64,000 bases of DNA from an uncultured Alistipes sp. (lineage in GTDB: Bacteria > Bacteroidota > Bacteroidia > Bacteroidales > Rikenellaceae), in NCBI GenBank assembly GCA_910583985.1, contig CAJTYA010000001.1, positions 124,001 to 188,000 on the forward strand, written 5' to 3'. Below, one piece after another: positions 42,558 through 50,614 of the stretch. The position numbers and the translations under genes were made by a program. Numbering within the stretch: position 1 is the first letter of the stretch; the number at the start of each line of letters is the position of its first letter. Below the pieces are notes generated by a model that did not search any database, had not been told where the DNA came from, and worked only from the letters and a program-made list of their open reading frames with translations.

Positions 42558-42699
42558 ATGGTATGACGGGGCTGGGTCCGGTTAGGCGTGGAGGGGAGCG
42601 GTAAGGTTTGGCACGGTCAGGTTTAGTGCGGTACGGCTGGATATGGTCAGGCAAAGGTCAGGCGGGGCGAGGCTTGGTTTGGAGTGGATATGGTAGGGC
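42558..42699 (+). repeat. Pentanucleotide NNGGY array, about 28 units
   Basis: From 42558 the sequence falls into consecutive 5-nt units whose third and fourth bases are GG and whose fifth is mostly T or C (sometimes A), while the first two vary freely, e.g. CCGGT, TAGGC, AAGGT, TTGGC, ACGGT. Only a few units break the rule: ATGAC (42563), TTAGT (42623), TGGAT (42638) and two 6-nt units (42653-42658, 42689-42694). The 5-nt period is not coding, and stops occur in the frames. It is not CRISPR: there is no long repeat, spacer or cas gene. Confidence 0.9.
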
Positions 42700-42722
42700 T
42701 CTTCAAAAGGAGTGGCTTTAAA

Positions 42723-42765
42723 AGATAGCTTGGAGCATGCAAGGGTTCGACTCCCTTGCTATCTG
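42723..42765 (+). ncRNA. tRNA-like minihelix (acceptor stem plus T-arm)
   Basis: AGATAGC (42723-42729) pairs with GCTATCT (42758-42764) as a 7-bp acceptor-like stem. Inside it, AAGGG (42741-42745), the loop TTCGACT and CCCTT (42753-42757) form a perfect tRNA T-arm. Only 11 nt stand where a tRNA has D-arm, anticodon arm and variable loop. No CCA and no U-tract follow. It lies 23 nt after the NNGGY array and ends 6 nt before the next ATG. Confidence 0.7.
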
Positions 42766-42770
42766 CGGAG

Positions 42771-43265
42771 ATGCAAAATCAACGATTTATGGAACGGATG
42801 GAAATCGGAACGGTCGAATGGACGCGACTTAAGGAAACTATCGTGTCGGAATTTATGCCGGGGCAGCTTATCAAGCACGAATGGCTATGGGCTGCGTTGC
42901 GGTTAGAAGATTTCAGTCGAGCGGAGTTCGGAGACTATGAAAAGCCTGCCGATCTGATCGCGGCTGTTAAGAAAGCGGATATAGACTACATGGACCTGAT
43001 GTCGGAACTGCGACATGAATTATTGGTGGAGCGAAAGGGACTTTTAGTGAACATATTCGGAAAAGGATACTGTATACTGCCTGCCAACGAACAGGTCGGG
43101 CATGCGTTCGATAAATTTATCAGCATGGTTAACCGACTGATCCTAAAGACCAAGCTTATCATGAATCACGTCCCTCCTGTTTCGGCAGAACAGAGTAAGA
43201 TAGACCGCGACCTTAAGGCGAAGTTTTCCCTGCATGAACAGATGTTCGCCGGAATGAAAAAATAA
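42771..43265 (+). CDS. Phage-like protein with winged-helix-like segment, array partner
   Basis: A 164-aa protein from ATG 42771 (MQNQRFMERMEIGTVEW), only 6 nt after the minihelix; ATGs at 42789 and 42798 are alternatives. The middle (HEWLWAALRLEDF) and the segment LRHELLVERKGLLVNIFGKGYCILPANEQVGHAFDKF resemble a winged helix ending in a G-GY wing, as in DNA-binding regulators. The C-terminus is helical and basic. I recall similar proteins in phages beside G-rich pentamer repeats, but could not search. The position right after the array and minihelix makes it a probable component or regulator of the same system. Confidence 0.7.
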   Translation: MQNQRFMERMEIGTVEWTRLKETIVSEFMPGQLIKHEWLWAALRLEDFSRAEFGDYEKPADLIAAVKKADIDYMDLMSELRHELLVERKGLLVNIFGKGYCILPANEQVGHAFDKFISMVNRLILKTKLIMNHVPPVSAEQSKIDRDLKAKFSLHEQMFAGMKK

Positions 43266-43358
43266 TATTCAAACTGAAGACTACTCGACAGACATGAACG
43301 TTTGGATTTACTCCGAAATATTGCATGCCGTTGGTTGATACATGGTGCTTTCGTTCGA

Positions 43359-43371
43359 TGTTTTCGGCCGC
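43359..43371 (+). repeat. Right 13-bp direct repeat flanking the array module
   Basis: TGTTTTCGGCCGC is identical to 41692-41704. The interval between the copies (about 1.65 kb) contains exactly the promoter, two genes, array and minihelix. Confidence 0.5.
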
Positions 43372-43435
43372 TCTGCCGGAGGTGCGTCGTTTCGGAGGGG
43401 AGGAGGTGCGGTATTCTGGTGGAACGAAAAAGCGG

Positions 43436-43469
43436 ACGACTCTTTCAAGAGCCGTCCGCCTATGGGGAT
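43436..43469 (-). terminator. Terminator after ppiD
   Basis: On the minus strand, GCGGACGgCTCTT pairs with AAGAGtCGTCCGC and is followed by TTTTT. It lies 16 nt past the ppiD stop. Confidence 0.9.
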
Positions 43470-43484
43470 TCGACGATAAGTCGG

Positions 43485-45554
43485 TTAGAAGAATTTGACC
43501 CGGTTGTCGGTGATTTCGCTCGCCGAGATGAGCGCTTGGTTGATGCGTTCCGAAATGTAGGCTTTCGCGTTGGCTTCGAGACGGACCTTCTCGCTTTCGG
43601 GCGTCACCGTTTCGACGGGCGTACGCGACGTGACGTCGAACAGATAGACGCCCACGCCTCCGGTTACGGGTTTCGATACGGTGTTTTCCTTGGCTCCGGT
43701 CACGGCTCCGATGAGTTTGGGTTCCACGCCGATGCCCGAAATGAAGAACGAATTGAATTCGATGTCGGCCGCTTCCTTGACTTCCGTGCCGAGTTTCGAT
43801 GCGGCTTCGGCTACGGAGGGAGCGTCTGCCATTTCCTTGGCGATGAGTTCGCCTTTTTTCTCGAAGCGCAGCGTGTTGGCGATCTGGTTCGATACCGCCT
43901 GTACGGGCGCGATGCCGTCTTCGGTCACGCCGGTGATCGCTGCGACGACATAGTTGCCGTTCACTTCGACGATCGACGAAACATCGCCTTTCTGACCGTT
44001 GAAAGCCCAACGGACGATCTCTCTCGAATTGTCGATGCCGTTGACGTTACGGTCCGTATTGCGGATGCGCGACACGCGTTTCGACAGTGCGCTCGAATCG
44101 ACGGCCCGGTTGAACGCGTCGTAGGATGCGGCCGCTTCGGCGATGAACTTGCTGGCGTCGGCGTATATGGTCTGCTGCGTGGTTTCGCTCGGTTCGATCC
44201 GATAGGTGATCGTGGCCATCTGCACCTTTTTGACAGGAGCGCTCTTGTAGGTCACTTCGCCGATGTGGAGTCCGAACTGGGTTTCCACGGTGAAGATTTC
44301 GCCTTTGGGCGTTTTGACGACGGCTTCGCTGAATTCGGGAACCATCTGCGAGGGCGAGAAGATGCCCAGATCGCCCTGTCTGGCATTCGCGCCCTGATCC
44401 ATCGAGTATTGCAGGGCCAGTTCGCCGAAAGAGGCTCCGCCCTTGAGCGCTTTGACGATGCTGTCGGCCAGTTCGGTCTCGCCGCTCGCGATGAGGATGT
44501 GACGGGCTCCGACCGAATCGGGCAGCATTTTCGCGTCGGCCACGCGGGCCATCGTGTAGAGATCGCCTTCGCGTACCGGACCGTACATGCCCTCGCCGTT
44601 GTTGCCGAAGGCGAAGTCGGCCAGCACCTTGGGCAACTGGCTTTCGCTCACATACTGCTTGTCGGGCTGGTCGTGGGAGTTGAGCATGGCGTACTGGAGA
44701 GGCGTTTCGCTCACGGCGAATTCGGCGGCCATTTCATCGACGGTCTTCTGGGCCTCGGCATAGTCCGCCTCGGAAGGAAGCACGTCGAAAACGATATACT
44801 CGATGTCGCGGGCGGCCGTCTGGCGGAAAACGTCCTTATGTTCGTCGTAGTATTTTCTCACTTCGTTTTCGGAAACCGTTACCAGCGAGTCGGGCACCTG
44901 ATCGTAGCCTTTCATCGTGTACGAAATCGCGTTCGACGAACCGGCGTCGGCCACGGCCTGTTCCACTTCGAGGTCGGTCACGTACATGCCCTGAGCCACC
45001 AGCGTTTCGTACTTGGATATGAGGCGTTCGTTGACCATCTGTTCCTTGACGTAGTTCCAGAACTGAGCCGAGCGGCCCGTGTAGTCCTGACCCAGATTGG
45101 CGACGAAAGTACGCAACAGCGCCGCGTCGAAGCTGCCCGTGTTGGGATTGACGAACGTCGCACGGACGACGGGCGAGATGTAGGCGCCCGCCACCATGTC
45201 GGTCTGTTCGTCCTCGCTGATCGCGATGCCGGCTTCCTTCATGCCCGGTTGCAGGGCGTACTCGGCGATCAGGCTGTTCCATGCCATGTCGCGTACCTGA
45301 TCCTGCTGTTCGCTCGTGAGGCTGTTGCCGCCCATGCGGAATTCCATGACGTTCGTCAGGTAATCGACCTGGTCGGCGAAGCGGGTGTATCCGATCTTCT
45401 CGCCGTCGATCTCTCCGACTCTCATCTTGCGTTCGTTCATCATGTTGGCGCCCGAATTGCCGAAGTCGCCGAGCAGGAACGCCAGCAGCGCGACGCCGAT
45501 GACGACCGACACGATCACGCCTCCGCGGGTTCTCAGTGTGTTTAGTGTTGCCAT
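43485..45554 (-). CDS. ppiD: Peptidyl-prolyl isomerase PpiD-like (SurA N-terminal type)
   Basis: A 689-aa protein from ATG 45554. It has a short cytoplasmic N-terminus, one membrane anchor (~residues 13-30, VIVSVVIGVALLAFLLGDF), a SurA_N-like chaperone region, then a parvulin rotamase domain near residues 340-430 (GARHILIASGETELADSIV, GASFGELALQYSMDQGANARQGDLGIF, VPEFSEAVVKTPKGEI). A second, degenerate parvulin-like region may follow. It helps fold outer-membrane and periplasmic proteins at the inner membrane. A -7 box lies ~52 nt upstream. Confidence 0.93.
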   Translation of the reverse strand: MATLNTLRTRGGVIVSVVIGVALLAFLLGDFGNSGANMMNERKMRVGEIDGEKIGYTRFADQVDYLTNVMEFRMGGNSLTSEQQDQVRDMAWNSLIAEYALQPGMKEAGIAISEDEQTDMVAGAYISPVVRATFVNPNTGSFDAALLRTFVANLGQDYTGRSAQFWNYVKEQMVNERLISKYETLVAQGMYVTDLEVEQAVADAGSSNAISYTMKGYDQVPDSLVTVSENEVRKYYDEHKDVFRQTAARDIEYIVFDVLPSEADYAEAQKTVDEMAAEFAVSETPLQYAMLNSHDQPDKQYVSESQLPKVLADFAFGNNGEGMYGPVREGDLYTMARVADAKMLPDSVGARHILIASGETELADSIVKALKGGASFGELALQYSMDQGANARQGDLGIFSPSQMVPEFSEAVVKTPKGEIFTVETQFGLHIGEVTYKSAPVKKVQMATITYRIEPSETTQQTIYADASKFIAEAAASYDAFNRAVDSSALSKRVSRIRNTDRNVNGIDNSREIVRWAFNGQKGDVSSIVEVNGNYVVAAITGVTEDGIAPVQAVSNQIANTLRFEKKGELIAKEMADAPSVAEAASKLGTEVKEAADIEFNSFFISGIGVEPKLIGAVTGAKENTVSKPVTGGVGVYLFDVTSRTPVETVTPESEKVRLEANAKAYISERINQALISASEITDNRVKFF

Positions 45555-45605
45555 ACTTTATAAATCGTTTTTCGTTTATGCGGTTTATGGACGGATAACA
45601 GGCTC

Positions 45606-45639
45606 CAAAGATAATAAAATTCTTTGTCTTACACGCAAA
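45606..45639 (-). promoter_or_regulatory. Promoter of ppiD
   Basis: On the minus strand, TTTG (45639-45636), a 22-nt spacer, then TATCTTTG (45613-45606). The spacing is slightly long. Confidence 0.6.
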
Positions 45640-45826
45640 AGGGGATAATAAACTGCATTTTTAGCTTTCGTCCGGGGGCGGGCGAAATCGGGCCGGTTGT
45701 ACGGGCGGGCGGTACCGGCGGGCGACGGCCCGTTCGGGAGAAGGAGCCGGCGCCCGGAAAATAGTAGGGGCCGGTGCGGAGAGTCCTCCGGGAGGCTTCG
45801 GGTACGCCGGCAGGGGAAACGGAATT

Positions 45827-47086
45827 TCAGAGAATCGTCACGCGCAGCAGTTCGAGGCGCGAGGCGTCGGTCCGCAGGACCTTGATCCGTTTGTTGTCGG
45901 CCAGAATCGTTTCGCCGACCGAGGGAATACCCTGAAAACGGTCGATCACGTAGCCGGCCAGCGTGTCGTACGCCTCGCTTTCGGGCAGGCCGAGCCGGTA
46001 TTTTTCGTTGATGTAGTCGATTTCGAGCCGTCCGGAGAAGAGGTATTCGCTGTCGTTCACTTTCTTTTCCACCAAATCCTGCGAGTCGTGCTCGTCCTCG
46101 ATCTCTCCGAAGATTTCCTCCAGAATGTCTTCGAGCGTGACCAGACCGGCCGTGCCGCCGAATTCGTCGATGACGACGGCCATCGAATGCCGTTTTTTGA
46201 TGAACGTCGTGAGCAGGCGTTGGGCGGGCATGCTTTCGGGCACGTAATCTACCTTGTTGATGATCTCGTCGATGGTTTTCGGGTAACGGAACAGGCTTTT
46301 GGTGGTGACGTATCCGATGATGTTGTCGATCGTGTCCTCGTAGACGGGCAGGCGGGAGAACTGCGTGCCGATAAACTGTTGCGTGGCCTCTTCGACCGAG
46401 CGGTGCCGTTCCACGCCTTCGATGTCGACGCGGGGCACCATGCAGTCCCGTACCGACGACTCCGAAAAGTCGAGGGCGTTCTGGAACAGCCGGATGTCCT
46501 TGTCGGTCTGGTTCGATTCGTTGTCCTCGGCCGCCTCGTCGAGCAGGTGCGCGAGGTCTTCGCGGTCGAACGAGGCGATGCTTTGGTCGCGCTTGAGCGG
46601 CAGGCCAGCCAGCTTGAGAATGCCGATGGAGACGAGCGTGGTCAGCTTGGCCAGCGGGAAGAAAAGCAGGTAGAAAAAGTAGACCGGAACGGCGAACGTC
46701 TTGTAGTAGGACGTCGGGTTGAGGCGCACGATGGCTTTGGGGATGAATTCGGCCACGAAGATGATGACGACCGTCGAGACGATCGTTTCGACGGCGAACG
46801 CCCCTCCGCTTCCGGCGGGGATGCCCGCCTGCGAGAGCAGGTACCGGATCAGGGCGCTCATCTGGAGCGAATAGACGACCAGCGCGATGTTGTTGCCCAC
46901 GAGAATGGTCGTGATGTACTGGCCCGGATATTTGGCGAACAGGTCGGCGATGAAGCCGAATACGCTGCTTTTTTTCTTCTCGATTTCCAGCTTCAGTTTG
47001 TTCGAAGAGAGGAAGGCGATTTCCATACCCGAAAAAAAGGCGGATACGAGAAGCGATATGAGGACGACGAGACAGATCGAAAGCAT
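45827..47086 (-). CDS. CNNM/DUF21-CBS-CorC_HlyC family transporter-like protein
   Basis: A 419-aa protein from ATG 47086. The N-terminal DUF21 domain has about four membrane spans (ICLVVLISLLVSAFFSGMEIAFL, YITTILVGNNIALVVYSL, TIVSTVVIIFVAEFIPKAIV, VYFFYLLFFPLAKLTTLVSIGI). Two CBS motifs follow (SVRDCMVPRVDIEGV and VPESMPAQRLLTTFIKKRHSMAVVIDEFGGTAGLVTLEDILEEIFGEI), then the C-terminal CorC_HlyC domain. Family members export Mg2+ or Na+-linked divalent cations; older annotation says hemolysin. It has its own -7 box (47133). Confidence 0.93.
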   Translation of the reverse strand: MLSICLVVLISLLVSAFFSGMEIAFLSSNKLKLEIEKKKSSVFGFIADLFAKYPGQYITTILVGNNIALVVYSLQMSALIRYLLSQAGIPAGSGGAFAVETIVSTVVIIFVAEFIPKAIVRLNPTSYYKTFAVPVYFFYLLFFPLAKLTTLVSIGILKLAGLPLKRDQSIASFDREDLAHLLDEAAEDNESNQTDKDIRLFQNALDFSESSVRDCMVPRVDIEGVERHRSVEEATQQFIGTQFSRLPVYEDTIDNIIGYVTTKSLFRYPKTIDEIINKVDYVPESMPAQRLLTTFIKKRHSMAVVIDEFGGTAGLVTLEDILEEIFGEIEDEHDSQDLVEKKVNDSEYLFSGRLEIDYINEKYRLGLPESEAYDTLAGYVIDRFQGIPSVGETILADNKRIKVLRTDASRLELLRVTIL

Positions 47087-47132
47087 GGAAAAGACGGCGT
47101 GTTAAATCGTTTTGCGGGACGCCCCGCGGGTA

Positions 47133-47140
47133 CAAAGGTA
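47133..47140 (-). promoter_or_regulatory. -7 promoter box of the CorC-like gene
   Basis: TACCTTTG on the minus strand, ending 46 nt before the ATG at 47086. The -33 element is weak. Confidence 0.55.
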
Positions 47141-47622
47141 TAAAAATTAATCATTGACGGCTCTGCGGGCCGGTGGGATTCGGGGGCGGATCGTCGCCGT
47201 GTGGGCGGAACCGCAGGAAACCGGAGCCGTTCCGGGGCAAAGCGGGAGTACCGGCGGCATGCTTTCCTTCGTTCGGCCGTGCGGACGGGGATGTCTTCCG
47301 CGCGGCACCGTCGCTGCTGCTTTCCCGTCGTGGACCGGAAGACGGCCTTCGGGAGCGGTCCGGCGGCGAATCGTCCGGCCTCGCGGTTGCCGGAGAGTAA
47401 GGACTGTGCGTGTGTTCCCTACCCTGCCGGAGCCCGATTTTCGCCGGGGCCGGGCGGCGGATCGTAAGCCGGATGCCGGAGTGGGCGGAGCATGTCGGTA
47501 TGCGGCGGAAGCGGTGAAACGGAACGAGGCGGCGAAAGGGCGGGAGAGACGGTGGCGGAAGGGGCGGGGGAGTCGTCCCTTCGGGAAGAACCTGCGTCGC
47601 CCGAAGATCGGGGCGGAACGGG
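47141..47622. other. 482-nt spacer, no gene seen
   Basis: It lies between lptC (stop 47623) and the promoter of the CorC-like gene. Plus-strand frames here are Gly/Arg-rich chance frames. No terminator with a T-run is clear. Confidence 0.5.
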
Positions 47623-48459
47623 TCAGTCGGCTTGCCCGGCAGATTCGTTTTCCGGCCGGGAATCGAGTCGCAGTCGGGATCTGTCGGCCGCAGGGGCCTC
47701 TTTCTCCATTTCCACGGGGGACGGGGAGGTGGCCGGACGCCGGCCGCGCACGGACGGTTTGGGCCGGGCTACGGCCTCGCCTTCGCGGATGACGGGATGG
47801 TCGGTATCCCCGTCGGCAGGGGTCGGAACGGTCGGCTTCGTCCTGCCGGCTGCGGCGTTTTTGCCCTCGGTCCGTGTCGAATCGGAACGTTCGCCGGGTG
47901 TCGTGTTGACGGTGACTTTGCCTTTGGGCTTGCGGACGACGAACTCTTCGAACCGGTCGTCCGATTCGAATCCGTCGCCGTAGATCACGTCGTTTTTCTG
48001 CGTGATTTTCGAATCGACGTTGGAGTATACCCGCTTGGCTTTCTGGTCCCAGAAGAGCTGCTCGGTTTCGAGCCGGTTGCCGTCGGCGTTTTCGCCGATG
48101 ACGTTTCCTTTGGCTTCCCAAAGCTCCTGCTTTTCGAGCCAGATGGCATAGTTGGCCGTCAGCGTGGCTTCGATCAGGTGGGTCGAGTCGTTGTAGCGTT
48201 CGATGTGGATGCCCTTGCGGAATTCGGTGTAGGGTTCCAGTGCGTTCTCGTACCGTTCGAGCAGCGGGGTCGTGAAACGGTAGGTGACATTGCCGTTGCG
48301 CGAATGGATGATCGTCAGGTTTTCGCTCTGCTGGGTCATCATGTTGCGCGTGTCGCCGTCGCCGGACGACGCTTTCTTGTCGCCGCAGGAGAAGAGCGGC
48401 CACACGCCTGCCGACAGCAGGAACGCCGTTCGGACGATATGTCGGAAGAATCTGTCCAC
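47623..48459 (-). CDS. lptC: LPS export protein LptC
   Basis: A 278-aa protein from ATG 48459. The N-terminal signal/anchor (RTAFLLSAGVWPLFSC) ends in a lipobox-like SC. The beta-jellyroll core has the LptC pattern: LTIIHSRNGNVTYRFTTPLLERYE, YTEFRKGIHIERYN, LTANYAIWLEKQELWEAKGNVIGEN and DVIYGDGFESDD. The last ~90 residues are an Arg/Pro/Glu-rich tail absent from most homologs, probably disordered. LptC links the inner-membrane LptBFG complex to LptA in LPS transport. It is downstream of the outer-membrane protein and coaX genes on one strand. Confidence 0.88.
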   Translation of the reverse strand: MDRFFRHIVRTAFLLSAGVWPLFSCGDKKASSGDGDTRNMMTQQSENLTIIHSRNGNVTYRFTTPLLERYENALEPYTEFRKGIHIERYNDSTHLIEATLTANYAIWLEKQELWEAKGNVIGENADGNRLETEQLFWDQKAKRVYSNVDSKITQKNDVIYGDGFESDDRFEEFVVRKPKGKVTVNTTPGERSDSTRTEGKNAAAGRTKPTVPTPADGDTDHPVIREGEAVARPKPSVRGRRPATSPSPVEMEKEAPAADRSRLRLDSRPENESAGQAD

Positions 48460-48490
48460 GCGATGGGCCCGCCGGGAGAGACCGGGGCGG

Positions 48491-49819
48491 TTATTGGTAT
48501 TTGAAACGTTTGAACCAGTCGTCCTCGCCGAAGAGACTCAGGCCGATGGAGAGCTTGACATAGTTTTCACGCACCATCTGGAAGCGGCGCGTCCCGATCA
48601 TGCCCGAAGCGGTCGTGCCCCGGCGGCCCCATTCGAGTCCCACGTTCACGGCGCTCATGCCTTGGATGCGGAGCGGGATGCCCACGCCGGCGGTGATGGC
48701 CAGATCGTTGATGCGGCGGCCGTTGATGCGCATGTAGTAGTCGTTGAAGCGGCAACCCACCCGATAGCTCCAGCGGTTGAGCGGGTGGCGGATGTCGATC
48801 GGGTTGGGAGTGATCTGGAACCCGGCCTTGACGAAGTGGTTGTTCCTGAATGCGATGCCGTCCGTGCGATCGGGCGGATTGCTGCCCGTCCACTGTTCCC
48901 ACGAATAGTCGAGCCCGATGCCGATTTTCATCGTCTGGTACGACAGACCCGTCGTCAGCGTGCCGGGCAGCACGAAATCCTTTTTGCCGGCGGAGTAGAG
49001 GATCGTATCGGCGTCGATGCCGCCCGTGTAGATGCGATCCTGCGTTTCGGGCTTCAGGTTGAGGCGCGGACGATACGTCGCGCCGAGGGTGAGGATGCGG
49101 TTGTCGTTGAGGATCAGGTCGTATTGCATGCCGAAGTTCATGCCGATCCTCGAAACGGTTTCCGTGGCCTGTCCCATCACGCTGTTGTACGAACTTCCCG
49201 AACTGAGGATGGGAGTGATCGTCGTGGTGTAGCTGCGCGATATGCGGCCGTGGTAGTAGATCAGGTCGGCGCCCAGCGACAGGCGCTTGAACGTCAGCAG
49301 TCCCAGTCCCAGCTTGGCCTGCGTGACGTCTCCGTCGCCCATGTAGTTGTAGAGGACGTATTTGTCGGCGGCCAGATATTCCGGGTCGGTTTCGGCCATT
49401 TGCACACGGTAGCCCACGCTGCTGAGCGGCGTGACGCTCACGCCCACGCCGATGCCCTTGGTCAGGGGCAGCGCTATGGCGATGTCTCTTATGTTGAACG
49501 AGTTGTGGCTCGTCCGGGCCGTGGAGGTCTTCGAGTAGACGTTGTTGCCTTCGAGTCCGACGTTGAACAGAAAGGTCTTTTGCTTGAGAATGCTGTACGA
49601 CGCCGGGTTGAGGTAGTTGATCTTCAGTGCGTTGCGGAAACCGATACCGGCACCGCCCATCGAACGCATGTAGGCGGGACCCTGCGTATGGAAGTCGCCT
49701 ATTCCGTAGAACGTGTAGGGAGAAAACGCATTCAGGCTGCTGCTCTGCGCCCGCGACGCCATGGGCAGCGCCAGCAACAGCGTCAGGACGACGCGGATGA
49801 TTGGCTTGCTATTTCGCAT
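48491..49819 (-). CDS. FadL/OmpP1-like outer-membrane protein
   Basis: A 442-aa protein from ATG 49819 with a signal peptide ending SRAQ (~residue 25). The mature protein is rich in alternating aromatic/polar strands, with SPYTFYGIGDFHTQGPAYMRSMGGAGIGFRNALKINYLNPASYS near the start, the hallmark of Bacteroidetes OmpP1/FadL-like channels, and it ends with an aromatic strand (WFKRFKYQ region). It probably imports hydrophobic compounds across the outer membrane. It overlaps coaX by 11 nt. Confidence 0.82.
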   Translation of the reverse strand: MRNSKPIIRVVLTLLLALPMASRAQSSSLNAFSPYTFYGIGDFHTQGPAYMRSMGGAGIGFRNALKINYLNPASYSILKQKTFLFNVGLEGNNVYSKTSTARTSHNSFNIRDIAIALPLTKGIGVGVSVTPLSSVGYRVQMAETDPEYLAADKYVLYNYMGDGDVTQAKLGLGLLTFKRLSLGADLIYYHGRISRSYTTTITPILSSGSSYNSVMGQATETVSRIGMNFGMQYDLILNDNRILTLGATYRPRLNLKPETQDRIYTGGIDADTILYSAGKKDFVLPGTLTTGLSYQTMKIGIGLDYSWEQWTGSNPPDRTDGIAFRNNHFVKAGFQITPNPIDIRHPLNRWSYRVGCRFNDYYMRINGRRINDLAITAGVGIPLRIQGMSAVNVGLEWGRRGTTASGMIGTRRFQMVRENYVKLSIGLSLFGEDDWFKRFKYQ

Positions 49820-50549
49820 TATATTCTAAAATTCGGTTCAGACCGTACGCCACGAGGTCATAGGTTGCAAATATCGTATTTTTTAATCGTTCGGCAAAAA
49901 AATTACTTTCGCCGCCGGTGAAAATGATCCGCAGTCCGTCGTATTTTCTTTCCAGATCGCGGATGTACCCCTCGACCTCGTAAACGATGCCGTTCACCAC
50001 GCCGTTGACCACGGCGCTGCGCGACGAGTCGCCGAGCCGTCCGACGGGTATCTTCTCGTCCAGCGAGCACAGCGGCAGGCTGCTGGTGAACCGGTGGAGC
50101 GCACGGAAGCGCGTGGCGGCGCCCGGCGAGATGTTGCCGCCGAGAAATTCGCCCCCGGCCGAGACGAAATCGAACGTGATGGCGGTGCCGAAATCGATGA
50201 TCAGCACATGGCAGGACGGATACAGCGCCGCTGCGCCCACGGCGGCGGCGAGCCGGTCGGGACCGAGGGTTTCGGGCGTGGCATAGCGGTTGACGATCGG
50301 AACGGGCACGGTCCTATCGAAACGGATGAAACGGCGCATGCGTTCGGCGAGCAACTTTTCGATGGGCTCGTACGGTCCCGACGAGGAGACCGCGATGGCC
50401 GCGTCGATTGTCGGATTCGCCGCGAGCAGCTCTTCGAGGCAGGCCGTGTCGAACGCCTCCCGTTCGATTTTCACGAAGTCGATCACCTGCCCCCTGTCGA
50501 TCAGGGTCAGTTTGGCCAGTGTGTTTCCGATGTCGATGGCGAGGTTCAT
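49809..50549 (-). CDS. coaX: Type III pantothenate kinase
   Basis: A 246-aa protein from ATG 50549. CoaX phosphorylates pantothenate, the first step of coenzyme A synthesis, with a monovalent cation. Features are the N-terminal ATP loop AIDIGNTLAKLTLID, SSSGPY, TLGPDRLAAAVGAAALYP, IIDFGTAITFDFVSAGGEFLGGNISPG, and VVNGVVNGIVYEVEGYI. Length and motifs are those of a normal type III enzyme. Cytosolic; first of a three-gene run with the OmpP1-like and LptC genes. Confidence 0.95.
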   Translation of the reverse strand: MNLAIDIGNTLAKLTLIDRGQVIDFVKIEREAFDTACLEELLAANPTIDAAIAVSSSGPYEPIEKLLAERMRRFIRFDRTVPVPIVNRYATPETLGPDRLAAAVGAAALYPSCHVLIIDFGTAITFDFVSAGGEFLGGNISPGAATRFRALHRFTSSLPLCSLDEKIPVGRLGDSSRSAVVNGVVNGIVYEVEGYIRDLERKYDGLRIIFTGGESNFFAERLKNTIFATYDLVAYGLNRILEYNAK

Positions 50550-50614
50550 GGTGGCAAGGTTTGACGACGGAAGGCCGCATCCCGTCCCGCTTCGCTGTGC
50601 GGGGAGAGGGAGGA

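Noticed and set aside
42558..42699. CRISPR array interpretation
   Set aside because: Units are 5 nt long with no spacers or long repeat, and no cas genes are nearby.
42723..42765. Rho-independent terminator or tRNA attachment scrap interpretation
   Set aside because: No U-tract follows, and an attachment scrap would lack the pairing 5' acceptor strand.
43302..45545. 747-codon plus-strand frame
   Set aside because: Antisense to ppiD, composition rich in Arg/His/Val/Phe, no domain.
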